The notes under the pieces: generated by a model
Seen by the model: only the letters and a program-made list of their open reading frames with translations
Told to the model about the DNA's origin: nothing
Database searches by the model: none
Source of the DNA: Heterocephalus glaber
Taxonomy: Eukaryota; Chordata; Mammalia; Rodentia; Bathyergidae
Length of the DNA stretch: 64,000 bases
Direction: 5' to 3'
NCBI RefSeq assembly: GCF_000247695.1
Contig: NW_004624805.1
Coordinates: forward strand, 4,222,670-4,286,669
Position numbers and translations under genes: made by a program
Part shown: piece by piece, positions 1 through 11,038 of the stretch
Position numbering within the stretch: the first letter of the stretch is position 1
Layout of the letters: every line of letters begins with the position of its first letter

Positions 1-229
1 CACAGCTCACAAATAGTATCATATTATTTTAAAGTATTAAAAAGTAGACATAAGCAACCACTAAAAGAAATAACACAAAGTACAGCAAAACTCAATAGAG
101 GAAACAAAATACAATCCAAAAAATACACAGTTCACTCTTCTCTCCCATCCCCTGACAAAGGCAGGAAACAAAGGAATAAAGAACCAGTCAAGTAAAAACC
201 AATTCAAGTGAGAAACATAAATCCAACCA

Positions 230-1215
230 TACTGTGTAATAATTATGCTGAATGCAAATGAGCTAAACATTTCAATTACGTTTCAGAGTTCGACAGATTG
301 TATAAAAAGGCAAGGCAAAACCTATACTGTGAAGAATAAAGACAGGCTTAAAGTAAAGGGTGGGGAGAAATACCATGCAAATATTAAGCATGAAAGAGTT
401 GGTATGACTATATCAGTATCAAAAAAAGTATACTTTAAGACAAAAAGCATTACTAGAGATAAAGTAGGTCATTTCATAATAACAAAAAATTAATTCATCG
501 AGAAGAAATGTATATGCAACTTATAAAGTCTTCAGAATACATTTTTTAAAAATTAAAAGTATTAAAGGGAGAAATAAAGCCAGAAGTATAGAGAAAGATT
601 TTTAACACCCTTCTATCAATTATTGATGGAACAATGCTAGTCAAGAAATAGAAGATTTGAACAATATCTTCAATTTCCTATTTGACACTTACAGTACACA
701 ACTCCCAGACTACAGTGTAGTTTCTTTTTAAGAGCACGTGAAGCTTTCACCCAGAGAGACCATATGTTGGGCAGTGAAAAGGCCTGCCTACACATCAAAG
801 GATAGAAATAATAAAAACCAATCAAATGGTAATTAATGAAAATAAACCTCTCATTAAAATTTCAGTCAGAAATGCTCCAGTCTGTATTCTCTGATCACAA
901 TATGATAAAAACCAAGTCAGTTCGTTAGACAAAAATAATGATTATTCAAATCTTAAACACTTGGATGTTTAAAAATATTCTTCCAAGAAGCAATGATTCA
1001 AGAAGAAAGTTAAAAACATAATTAGAGGCTATTTTAGAAAAAGCAAAACAAAAACAAAAAACAATGAGACCACTACTGAAACCTTAAAAACATTAAACTC
1101 AAAGGGAATATCGTAGCCCCAAATATTTTTATTATTTAAAAAAGGACATAAATTAAAATGAAAGCACACAGCAGAAAAAACAAACTAGTGGAAAAATGGG
1201 TTGAATGCATAAAAA
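230..1215 (+). mobile_element. L1 ORF2 fragment, endonuclease part (old LINE-1)
   Basis: Sense-oriented remnant of the 5' half of LINE-1 ORF2. The order of recognisable segments matches mammalian L1: the 'aaggcaaggcaaaacctata' block, the 'aaagacaggcttaaagtaaa' block, the 'atcaattattgatggaaca' block and the 'tctgatcacaatatg' block, corresponding to the apurinic-endonuclease domain and what follows. Reading frames are broken by many stops, so it is dead. The first 230 bases are AT-rich and may be more of the same element. Divergence suggests an old, mammalian-wide L1M-type copy. Confidence 0.75.
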
Positions 1216-1315
1216 CTTGGTTCCATGACAAGAAACAAAATTGAAAATTGTTTGGTAAATAAAAAAAAAGAAAACAGAATTGAACATAAAATGTAAATTA
1301 AAAAATAAGGAAGCA

Positions 1316-1414
1316 GGGCCAGGGATTTAGCTCAGTGGTTCCACCATCTGCCTCAAAAGCGCAAGGTCCCGAGTTCAATTCCTGGTACCAAAATAAAATA
1401 AAATAAAATAAAAT
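1316..1414 (+). mobile_element. ID-type tRNA-Ala-derived SINE
   Basis: Begins gggccagggatttagctcag (tRNA A-box region), carries a B-box-like gagttcaattcct and ends ggtacca followed by an (AAAAT)n tail. Full-length ID-type SINE. The tail is a short pentanucleotide microsatellite. Confidence 0.9.
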
Positions 1415-1429
1415 ACAGAAGCGGTAAAC

Positions 1430-2998
1430 ATCAGAAGTCAATGGAGATTAAATCTATATGCAGTTCTAGGGTGACAGATTTGGAATCCTCATTTTACAAA
1501 TGCTTTCCCAGTAAACACAAACAGCCAGGATGGATGCAAAAAGCTGTGGGGAGCCTGGAGACAGTGAAACTGAGCAAGACCTGCAGAATATGCTCACTGT
1601 GCAGATGGGCTGAGGGGAGGATTTCTACAGACTGCCAAAGGGATGATGTGCATCACACTTTTTCAGGAAGTACAGAAGAATGGGAGAAAAGCTATTTAAT
1701 TTATAAATCTCAGAACCCTGACACCAACATCTAATGAAGGTGGAAAGCAAAAGTGAGAAGGAAGGGCAGACAACATGTTGCCCAAGGGCGGTAGGACTTG
1801 CTGAGACCATGGACCACGTGAAGCCCAGATCTAACGGTGCTGGACAGAGGCAGAGGAAACAGCGAGATTAAAAAGCAACGGGTCACACACAAGTAGGCTT
1901 CAGTCGCTTCCATTTTTTAGCAAATGTGTTTTTACAAAATAAATACGGAGTGCTTTTGCAATTTTTCAAACATAACATTTATCAATAAGTATTTGAAATA
2001 ATTATAAAAATAAACACATAGAGCATCATATGGAGAGCATGTCAAAACAACCTTTAATGAGAGATCCCCTTGGCAACACCCATGCACACTGTGATAGACG
2101 GGCTTTCGCCGAGAGTGAAGAGGAGGACTGACAGAAACCCTAAACATTTCTGGAAACAATTCTTTGTAGTAGTGTCTTGCACCTGAGTTGAAGGTCCACC
2201 ATGAAGCATGTAAGCAGCTAGCCAAGAGGGATTATCATTTATGGTGCGCCATTACCAGAACAAAACTGTATTTGTAAGCTCACACTTATATGCATAACCG
2301 CAAAAGTTCTAATTATAAAATCTCCAGAAAAAGGTGTTGCCACCCTGCCGTGACACTCACCTCTGGGTAAAGACATAACTTCCCCTCCTCAGCATCCCCT
2401 TCCCAGGTCAGGGCCAGCTCTGGATGGATCAGTGACAACTTGCTGTTAAACCCAGAGCTCCTGCACTGCTTTCTCTCGGGCCCTGTGTTCTTTCAGTTCT
2501 GCTGCTCCCAAATCAGTCATCACTTATTATCATTTTTGCTTTCAGGTGCCTCTTTGAGTCTTCTGGCAGACTAACCTCCTTTACAGCTGGATGGAGCCTT
2601 GGGACTAGGTTCTGGACAACTGGATATTAACAGAAATGATGTGCAATCTCTAGATGCCATTAAAGAAGGAGGCAGCCCTTTCTTTGCCTTTCGTCCTTTC
2701 TGCTGGCTGGAATACAGACATGCTGGTTGAAGCTGAAGCAGTCATCTTGCACCATGAAGTAAATATGGGAAATGGAACTCAACCCAGAAAAGTACAAAAC
2801 ACAAGGAACTCCAAGAGCTAATCTTGGATAAGCACAGTTTGCCCACAACTGTGTGAATCTGAAGTCGCCGAAGAGAAGAGGTGATAGGGTATGGGCTCTG
2901 CTCTGTCATGCTCAGTTGAAGGTTCTCTCCTGCCCTCTAGAAAACCTCAGCATCCCAGGGGTACTTAAATTCCTCTTTGCTAAGGTTCCTCTAAACAA
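1430..2998. other. Intergenic, no gene recognised
   Basis: AT-rich to mixed sequence. Only short chance reading frames on both strands, no splice-bounded conserved exon, and no repeat I can name. Confidence 0.6.
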
Positions 2999-3002
2999 TG
3001 TC

Positions 3003-3343
3003 TGTATGGTGGCTAATCTTGATTGTCAACCTGATTGGCCTGAAAGATCCTTATGGGATTAGTAAAGCACACTTCTGGGTATGTTTGAGTGGGTCATGAG
3101 GGCATGACCTTGGGGATTATATCTGGTCCCCAGCCCTTTCCTCTCTGACTCTTCCCCTGCTTTCTGCTTCCAGATGTCATGAGTTGAGCAGCTTTTCTTC
3201 ACTATGCCCTTCCACCATGATGTTTCTGCCTTGAATCCAGTCAACCATGGACTGATACCTCTGAAACCATGAGCCAAATAAACCTCTTCTCCTTCGAGCT
3301 GTAGCATGTGTTTCAGAAACAGGAAAGCTGACCAATACCAAAA
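3003..3343 (+). mobile_element. MaLR/ERVL-type LTR (5' LTR of a decayed provirus)
   Basis: Shares with the copy at 4730-5096 the order: 'catgaccttggggattatatctgg', 'cctctctg..ctgcttcc', 'caccatgatgtttctg', 'catggactgatacctctg', 'gccaaataaacctc' (polyadenylation signal) and an end in 'gctgaccaatacca'. This is the usual layout of MST/ORR-like MaLR LTRs. The 5' edge is uncertain by about 10 bases. Confidence 0.7.
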
Positions 3344-4729
3344 AACTGATATAGGGTTATGAAGCCATTGCTGAGTATAAGTGATGTCATTCAGAAGCCT
3401 TTGGAACTGGTTTGTGGGAAAAATTTGAAAAGATTTGTAGATGCAATCTAGTGACGCCCCAGAGTGTAGTACGCAGTTTGGTAGACAACTCTGGTGGAAA
3501 CTCAGAAGACCAGGATGCTGATACGAGTGAAAACAGTAAAGACTGTGTTTATAAACTTTCAGATGGGAATGGGGACTCTATCAGAAAGTGGAATACAGGC
3601 CATGTGTCTTACATTTGGGCAAAGAATTTGTCTACATTTTGTCATTGTCTGGACTTTGCAGAAAGCTAAGTTTAAAGGTAATAAACTAATGAATTTGGTG
3701 GAAGAAATTTCAGGGCAGCCCAATGTTCAAGCTGTGGCATGGGTACTATTGGCTGCTTTAGCTAGATTTATAGTGGCAATCAGAAGCAAACACCAGAGCC
3801 AAAATATTTGTAAAGCTTAGACTTTGGTCAGAAAAGAAGTGCATATAAAGTTGTGGCCAAGGAAGACGTGGTTGCTGAAGAGATTAGTGCCATTAAAAAG
3901 AGGCCAAAATACTTTGTGCTGGACACTTATAATAGGAAAGATACCTTGAGGGAATCTCAGAAATTGGCCAGACCCAACCCATTAGACGCCCAAGAGTATA
4001 AAATTGCATACTCTTTTGAAAGACTTTACTTGAGAAGAGAGCCACAGGGTAACCTCCTTTTATAGGGCCAGAGAGGGAACTGTTTCCCCAAGTTCAGTAC
4101 CCAGGTATTCAGAGGCCACTGCAGCCATGGTTCAAGGGGAGACTGGCTATTGCTCACACTGGTGGAAGGCCTTGGCATTGCCCATGTAATTCTGTTTTGC
4201 AGCCATGCAGAATACAAAAGTTATGGAGTTATGGGGGCTTCCAGTCAGATTTCAAAAGAAAGCCAGAGAGGCCAGACAATGCATGATAAGGTCAAAATCC
4301 CTACTGGGAAGCTCTGAGAGGGTGATGTGTGAAGCTGTGAGAGTGAAGCTGAAGGAGCAGAGGAGACCTCAGGAAATTGGAGATGCCCAGAATATAAAAA
4401 ATCTATAGAGAAACCTGCAAGCAGCAAGCAGAGAGAGCCCAAGAGAGAGGCCATGTGGGCTACAGAGTGAGGCTGCCCAAGCCCTGTACCAGAAGCTAGA
4501 CATGGGGGTACAAGATGTAATGTTTGCCCTATTTCTATTCTCCTATCCCTCCCTTTTGGAGTGGAAATATTTACTCTGTGTCATTATATCTTGGGAATGT
4601 GTAACTTATTTTTTACACAGGCTCAGACTTAAGAGTATTCCTTGAGTTTGAGTGAAGATTTGGGACTTGGGCTTTTGTGCAATGCTGAGACTGTTGAGGT
4701 TTGGGGGAGGGAATTAGTACATTTTCAGT
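3344..4729 (+). mobile_element. MaLR internal region (non-coding, decayed)
   Basis: The stretch between two similar, same-orientation LTRs. It contains MaLR-internal-like segments (about 3385-3430 'cagaagcctttggaactgg' and 3690-3740) and ends with a G-rich polypurine tract at about 4696-4712 just before the 3' LTR. Several reading frames of 70-110 codons remain open but none is recognisable as a retroviral protein. MaLR elements normally lack a functional pol. Confidence 0.65.
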
Positions 4730-5096
4730 TGTATATAGGATGGTTATGTTAGGTGGAATTATGGCCTTGTTATTATCTCTATTTAAAGATTAATTATGGT
4801 TTAATGATACTCACTTGGGTGTCAAGTTGACAAAGGATGGACTAGTAATGGGGTTGTGACCTTCGGGACTATATCTGGCCTCTGATCCCTTCCTCTCTGG
4901 CTGTTTGCCTGCTCTCTGCTTCCCAGTTGCTATTAGTTTTGAAGCTTTCCTTCACAATTCCCACCATGATATTTCTGTCTTGGAGCCAGCTAACCATGGA
5001 CTGAAACCTCTGGAACCATAAGCCAAAGTAAAATTCTCCTCCTTCAACTTGAATGGTCAGGTATTGACCCAGCAATAGAAAAGTTGACCAATACAG
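4730..5096 (+). mobile_element. MaLR/ERVL-type LTR (3' LTR of the same provirus)
   Basis: Partner of the LTR at 3003-3343: same orientation, same internal order and the same end (aagttgaccaataca). The first about 100 bases differ between the two copies, so the pair is old or one copy has been rearranged. Confidence 0.7.
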
Positions 5097-5099
5097 GCT

Positions 5100-6960
5100 G
5101 GGATGAGACACTGATCCCTGAAAGTACCAATATTATTTGCCACCTGCTCTGCATAACCAAAAGTCATTCTGCTTTGTATGATCTGCCTGACCACTTTCAA
5201 CTAAACAAAAAGATGCCAAAGAAATTATGTTGGTGATAAGCCAGGCAGCTTTAACACTCTTTTCTGACCTTATCTTGGGTTAGTTTAATAACTGTCTTTG
5301 TAGATCTTATTCAGAGCTTCTCACAACTGCCAACAAATAACTTCCTTGGCTCTACATGCAAGAGATTAACATACAACTAAACTTCAGGAGCCTATGTGGG
5401 AATTGTCAATGTGGGCCAGATGTGCCCTAAAATTCCTTTAAACAAGGACACTGAATCTCTTATATGTTCCAGGAAATATAGGTCTGACACTCTTAGAAAT
5501 ATATTCTCCCAGTCTTGAACCCCCCCAATTCCTTGCCTCCAACATTCCTTTTGAGGGGGAGTCCTCCAGGTAGAACCACCACTGTTCTTCCCAGAACTGG
5601 GAAAAGGGAACAACACTGTGCCCCTTCTCCCCAGACTGTGGCCAGATGCTCTGGGGAGGACCCTGAGGGGCTGCAGCTGCCCAGAGCTCCCACGAAGTCT
5701 GCTGGCCTCTGGGGAGTAGGAGCAAGAAGATTCCAGACCAACTGAAGACAGAGGAAGAGGAGCCAAGCCAACTAATGAGACTCCTTCGACAGCCTCCTGA
5801 GTCTTCTCTCCTGGACTTGTGTTTCCTACTCCATGGTAGGTGGGCAGCGTGATACAGTTATCACCTCCACACCCAATAAATCTCTGGCCCCTTTGAACCT
5901 AGACAAGGTTGTTTCAAGCCTCTTTTCCATGCCCTGTGCATATCCAAAGCCTCCCTTCAAGTTTTGCTTTATTCCTTGGGAACTTTTATTGTCATGGTCA
6001 TCTTTGCCTCTGCTCCTGGCATCTTTGGTTTATATCATGCTACTGAGACATGAAAGTCACACCATCCTTGATTTGCACACACATGGGGTGATGTTGAAAT
6101 GCTTACATATCATGGCCTGGGCACTGAAATCAGAATGGACTCTGGCAGCTAACAGAGGGAGCCCTCCACAGTACAGCTCTGCAAACCACTCCACAAGGGC
6201 ACACAGATACAAAATGTAGAAGGACAAGGGAGATCATTTGTGTTCCATCCACATAATAAATTACTAGAATTTTTACTCTTAAAAAAGTCATTTTGGCTCT
6301 CCTCCCTCAGGGACTCCTTTTCCCTCTTTGCTCACCTCCGAGACCACGAGTTGTCCTCCTTCAATTCTTCCTTGCTAGTGGCACCTCACCTTTACTCAAA
6401 CAGGGGTCCTTGCTACCCAAAAATGAGCCCTCCTTCAGACACCAGGGGGCAAACCGTGAGGGCGCTAAGTGACCATGACAGTCTCATCACCCTACGCCAG
6501 GGGTGAGAGAAGACTGGGACACATGAGTCAGAGGGATCAGATCTAGCCAGTGCTCTGAAGTCTTCTAGAAGCTTCTGGAAACTATCTTCCTTCTTGGTAA
6601 AAATACGGTGACACCAAGGAAAAGCCTCCATCCCTTCCCCTCTCTGGTCTGCCTTTAGATGCAGGTCAAGAGGACCTATTTTCCAGAGCTGTACATACAT
6701 GGCTGGACCAGGAGAAGAGGGCACAGATGAGGAGGTCAAAGCTGGTGCCTGGACTGCTGGGACTAGGGCGGTGCCAAACCCATCAGTGGACTGGCTTCGT
6801 AACCACACACCCTTAATCCCAGCATCACACTCTAGATCCGGCCACCTCTGAAAAAGCCCTGCCTATGACTGCATGAGGCCTTGGAGGGACACCTAGACAC
6901 TGCCATAGCAGACGTCATGTGGAGTGCTGGGTAACGACCCTTCACTTGTGTGACTGGACA
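5100..6960. other. Intergenic, no gene recognised
   Basis: Mixed sequence with a moderately GC-rich patch at 5510-5760 that keeps frames open by chance. The reading frames at 5392-5766 and 6413-6808 overlap others on both strands and match no family I recognise. A CTCF-like site is listed separately. Confidence 0.55.
6436..6454 (+). promoter_or_regulatory. Candidate CTCF site
   Basis: Contains the core caccagggggc, which fits the CTCF consensus CCASYAGRKGGC except for the first C. Flanking positions fit less well. Read by eye only. Confidence 0.3.
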
Positions 6961-7033
6961 CCTCTCCTCTCCCCTTCCCCCCTCCCGTCCCCTCGCTCCT
7001 CTTCCTCCTCCTCTTCCTCCCCCCCCCCCCCCG
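6961..7033 (+). repeat. Pyrimidine-rich tract ending in a C run
   Basis: Nearly uninterrupted C/T sequence of about 70 bases, passing from (CTCC)-like to (CCT)-like units and ending in about 14 consecutive C. Confidence 0.85.
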
Positions 7034-8100
7034 CATGCATAGTCACCTATTCAATGGTCATCTCATCTGAAGCTTATGAACACCAAAAAGTCAACAGCTC
7101 CAACTTAAATTGACCCCTCCAACCAGACCCTGCACAGGTATCTGTTTCAGGAAACTGCACCATCCACCAAATGCTTCAGCCACAGACTTCAGAACCATCC
7201 TCACCACCCTCTCCTTTCACCCCAGCCCCATCACATCCAAGTAATCTCTAGGTACTCCATACCATTTTCAATACTCCCAATGCCCCTAACCTAGTCCAGA
7301 CCCTAGGCCTAGATCACAATGAGCCTGGATCAGGACATCAGCTTGCCAGTCAGTCTTTCTTTCCGTGGTCCTGACCTCTCAGTCCAATCCCCACACTGCA
7401 TGCAGATCCAGCCCCCAAACTGCAAACTTGATCATGTCTTCCCCATACTCCCACACACTTATTTACGGTGCTCCCACCTGCTCCTCATGGCTCTCACTCG
7501 GAAGTCTAAGATCTTACCTTGGTTACTCCCACCCATCTCTGATCACGTTCCTCAGCTCCCCTTTCCTTCCCAACCCCTTGCTTCTGAGCAGAGGCAGTGG
7601 AACTCCCTTCACCTTCCACTGGTGCTCAGGTAACTTTCTCCCCCCAGGAAACAACACACCCAGCACTCCATGAGTGCCTATCACTGGCGGGCTCAGACCC
7701 ACCTTCCCAGGCTTTCTAGGGTGTAAGGAAATTGCTGTTGGGCCCAAGGAAAAAACAGGTGTCAGACAACCAAACAGAAACTTTAATTGTCTCCAAACAT
7801 CAATTTTCCATCGATGATAAAGGAAGCAAAGGGCTCTGAGAGAACTGGGGACATCTCTTCACAGGGGGTGTGTGGATGTTTCCTCCTTGTGCCATGTGAT
7901 GTGGTACTGCTCATTCTTCATGGTCAGCACTGAGAACCACAGACTCCCTAGTAAATGTCACCAAAGAACCAGATATTGATCTATACTCACACACTTATTT
8001 GGAGCAGGATAACATACACACATTCATATTTTCTCTGATTTTTTAATCAATGTCACACTGGAGGAAGCCCAAGAGCTATACAACTACTACTCACATAATT
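7034..8100. other. Intergenic, possible ancient L2-like remnant
   Basis: 7380-7480 resembles the common ancient L2-type LINE sequence around 'gatcatgtc..cccc'. The match is weak and not assigned with confidence. No coding exon seen. Confidence 0.3.
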
Positions 8101-8107
8101 GGTAATC

Positions 8108-8230
8108 CTTTTTTTTAGACAGCATTTCACTAAGTTACCAAGTTGGCCAGGATGAGCTCAAACTTGCAATCCTCCTGTCTCAGCCTCCAAGAGTGCCAGG
8201 ATTACAGGCATGAGCCACTACACCCAGCTA
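8108..8230 (-). mobile_element. B1 SINE (7SL-derived), antisense
   Basis: Antisense copy: T-rich start, 'cactaagttaccaagttggc', 'caatcctcctgtctcagcct', 'gccaggattacaggcatgag' and 'cacccagct'. These are standard Alu/B1 landmarks read in reverse orientation. Confidence 0.88.
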
Positions 8231-9130
8231 TAATACATTTACTTGACACAATCCATGTCCCATGCATGGAAAAGACAGGCTTTGCCTCCATTTCCTGGTA
8301 GACTTCTGAACACAGATAGTAAAGGTCCAGAATACCTACTCTCTATTCACACATGCTCCCTCCAGTACAGGGCTGGTTCTTTTAAAAACTGGCGCTTCCG
8401 AAGTACCCCATGTGTCACTAGGTGTGGACAAAACTTGGAGGCAGGATTTACCACCTAACCCACTCTGCTCTCAGGAAAGTCCACTCTCAAAATCACAAAG
8501 CCACATGTAACGTGATGCTGAGCTGAACGTTTTCTTATCCTGGGATTGGTGAGTGGGACCCAAGCTAGAGACAAAGAGAAATTAATACTCAACCTCTAAG
8601 CAGAGCTGTGGCCCCAGAGGCCCCAACCCTCCAACCTGAGCAATGGGAGATGTGGAAGTCATGGCATGCATGCACGGACTCGCTTGCCAGGCCACAGTCC
8701 TCTACCACTGAGCCCGATCAGTTCTTCTCTGCTGCACCCTCCTCTGTTCTGGTAGAAGGACGAGCTGACATCTCAAAATGAATCTATTCCAGTCCATTCT
8801 GGACCATATTCCAGGTCCTTGGCACCTCTTTCCTCCCAGTGGTCCACTTGTAGCATTCTCTGCCTCATCCAAATCCTCTGTCCACCATGATAATCAACTC
8901 AGAGGAGTGTCTTACATGTCACAGAAATTACTTCCTTTGCCTCAGCAGCAGGTTTCAGGGAACCTAAGGGAGAATAAGCAGACTCAACTCCCCCAAAGCC
9001 TTGAGGCTACAGATAGGACTTTTAACTGTGGGGATATTGCTTCACCTTTACTAGCCCTTGAGACCTTGACCAGAACCACCACAGTAGCTGTCTAGGAGCA
9101 GTGCTTCTTGCACTCGGGGAGGTGAAATAC

Positions 9131-9171
9131 TACTTCCTCTTCCTCCTCCTCCTCCTCCTCTTCCTCCTCCA
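9131..9171 (+). repeat. (CTC/CTT)n pyrimidine microsatellite
   Basis: Run of cct and ctt triplets. It produces the poly-Gly frame on the opposite strand, which is not a gene. Confidence 0.85.
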
Positions 9172-9335
9172 AAGTTAGTACCTTTGATATCTACAAAACT
9201 TAAAGGGTTGGATATTGTGCTCAATGGTCTCCATCTACCCTTCAGGCTCCACTCCATTCTCTGGATGACACAAGGAAAATAACTTGTTCAGCCTACATGA
9301 ACAGTTCCCTTGTCCTGCTGCTTGTTGGTTCAAGC

Positions 9336-9350
9336 AAAAGGAGGAAAGGT
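9336..9350 (+). repeat. Left target-site duplication of the inverted L1
   Basis: aaaaggaggaaaggt, repeated without change at 10688-10702. Confidence 0.9.
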
Positions 9351-10390
9351 TTTTGTTTTTGCTTTTGTTTTTAACTTTTCTAGGTCCTTTGTAGTCCTAC
9401 ATAACTTAAATTTCAATATCCAATTCTTCATTTACAGCAAGTATACACAGACCTGAATTTTTATATATACCTTGTGTTTTCTAATCCCCCTAAATTCAAG
9501 TACAAGTTCTAGGGGCTCCTAGAGATTTCTTAGTATTTTCTCTGTAGATGATCATTTCATCTACATATAAAGATTTTGCTTCTACTTTGCCAATCCTATC
9601 CTAGTTGTGTCATTTTATTGCCAGACTACTTTGGTGGGGCCTAGGTTTCAAAGTTTAATGGACAGATAAAGAGTAAGCATATCTGCCCTTGTTCCCCACC
9701 TTAAGGGGAAAGCACTGTATCTTCTCCATTCATATAAGGCGTTCTCGCTGGAAGTATGGAGTACATGTCTTTAATCTGTTGAGAAGGTTCTGTTCTACTT
9801 CTAGGCTCCTGATAGCTTTCACCATGAACAGCTGTAGAGTTTAGTCCAATACTTTTTCTCCAACTAGTGACAGGATCATATGGCTTTTTCCTTTCCTCTG
9901 TTTAAATGATGACTTTTGGGGGTGGATCTTCCAATGCTGAACCAACACTGCCATCCCTACAACAAAACCACTTTCTACATCCTGCCAGATCTGACTTTCA
10001 ATAGTTTGTTTTGTTAAACAAATTTCTATCTATGTTCATACTTTTTTCTTCTATTATCTTTATCCAGTTTTAGGATTAGCACAATGCTGAGTTCCTAAAA
10101 TGAGGGGAAAAGTGTTCCTTTTTTCTACATTGTTTGATATAATTTATCAGTTAAAATGTATATGAGCCTACTGTTGTCATATAGGTAGGTTTTTAAGCTA
10201 GGAATATACTTTCTTTAATAGGTACTATTCAAATTTTATATTTCCTCCAGAGTTAGTTTCATTAATTTGTCTTCTAAGTTACTTCTTAGAAGTTGTCAAA
10301 TTTATTTCAAAACAGATTTTTGTAATATGCTTTCTATATCCTTTTAAATTCTGTAAAATCTGTGGTAATGTCTCCTAGATCTTAATATTG
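9351..10390 (-). mobile_element. L1 ORF2 reverse-transcriptase segment, inverted part of a twin-primed L1
   Basis: Antisense L1 ORF2 through the RT domain. Landmarks in order include the YADD region (about 9545-9575; read on the minus strand it gives a degenerate V-D-E-M instead of A-D-D-M), 'cataaaatgag'-like sequence at about 10090-10105, and the upstream thumb/finger region to about 10385. Frames are interrupted. The segment forms one insertion with the sense 3' end that follows, because both lie inside one 15-bp target-site duplication. Confidence 0.85.
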
Positions 10391-10687
10391 TAATTTAAAA
10401 AATGTATAACTGATATTGTGTAACAGGAAGAAAAGGTCTAAAAGAGCTGGGGAAGTGGGAGGGGTAGGGGAAAGGAAAAAAGGGAAAGGAAAAAATATGA
10501 GAAGAGGAAAAAAATGGAAACAAGGTCTTTGCAAATAGGGAAGAGTGGAGGGGGTGAAGGGAGGGCAAGGGAAGGGGAAAAAAACAAGAATCAAGAGACT
10601 CATGTAAAGGTACAAGATCCCAATGATGAATGTAAGTGTATTTTATACCAAAAATGTACCAATAAACTTAATGGGGGAAAAAAAATA
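10391..10687 (+). mobile_element. L1 3'UTR and tail, sense part of the same twin-primed L1
   Basis: Sense L1 3'UTR of a lineage-specific family that also occurs at 18980-19362 (antisense) and 30458-31200. It has a G-rich purine tract (10425-10580), then 'ccaatgatgaatgt', 'aaaatgtaccaataaa' (polyadenylation signal) and an A-rich tail. The junction with the inverted part lies at about 10385-10405. Confidence 0.87.
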
Positions 10688-10702
10688 AAAAGGAGGAAAG
10701 GT
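10688..10702 (+). repeat. Right target-site duplication of the inverted L1
   Basis: aaaaggaggaaaggt, identical to 9336-9350. Confidence 0.9.
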
Positions 10703-10739
10703 GTGAAGCCGGGAGTATTTGTTCACCTTACTGAACTGA

Positions 10740-11016
10740 CAATCAGCAGTGACAGCGTGACCCTTTCTAAGACCACAGATTCTCTTCCATGGCCTTCTTC
10801 CTATGGATAGGTCCGTCTCCAGCTTCTGGCAACCACTTAGATCTACATAAGATCTGTCCAGCCCAAAGCTGCTGCACTATACCCTATGAATTTCTTGTCC
10901 TAGGGTGCTGTCCTATGCCCTATTTATTTCTCTGAAGTCTGCTCACAATTTTGTATGTATCTCTTTGATAACTGTTCTACTGTACAATTCCTGTCTACTG
11001 GGACACTAACTAATAA
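10740..11016 (+). mobile_element. Probable ERVL/MLT-type LTR
   Basis: Called from its position immediately upstream of a tRNA-Leu-like primer-binding site, and from an LTR-like end (gggacactaactaataaag). The left limit is not visible. The L1 ending at 10687 may have been inserted into it. Confidence 0.45.
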
Positions 11017-11022
11017 AGTAAT

Positions 11023-11038
11023 TGGTACCAGGAATGGC
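11023..11038 (+). promoter_or_regulatory. Retroviral primer-binding site, tRNA-Leu(UAA) type
   Basis: tggtaccaggaatggc matches 14 of 16 bases of the complement of the tRNA-Leu(UAA) 3' end (TGGTACCAGGAGTGGG), the primer used by the ERVL group. It sits directly after the LTR end, as expected. Confidence 0.6.

Noticed and set aside
3412..3820. Frames of 85-108 codons between the MaLR LTRs as retroviral genes
   Set aside because: No gag or pol motif can be seen; MaLR internal regions are normally non-coding.
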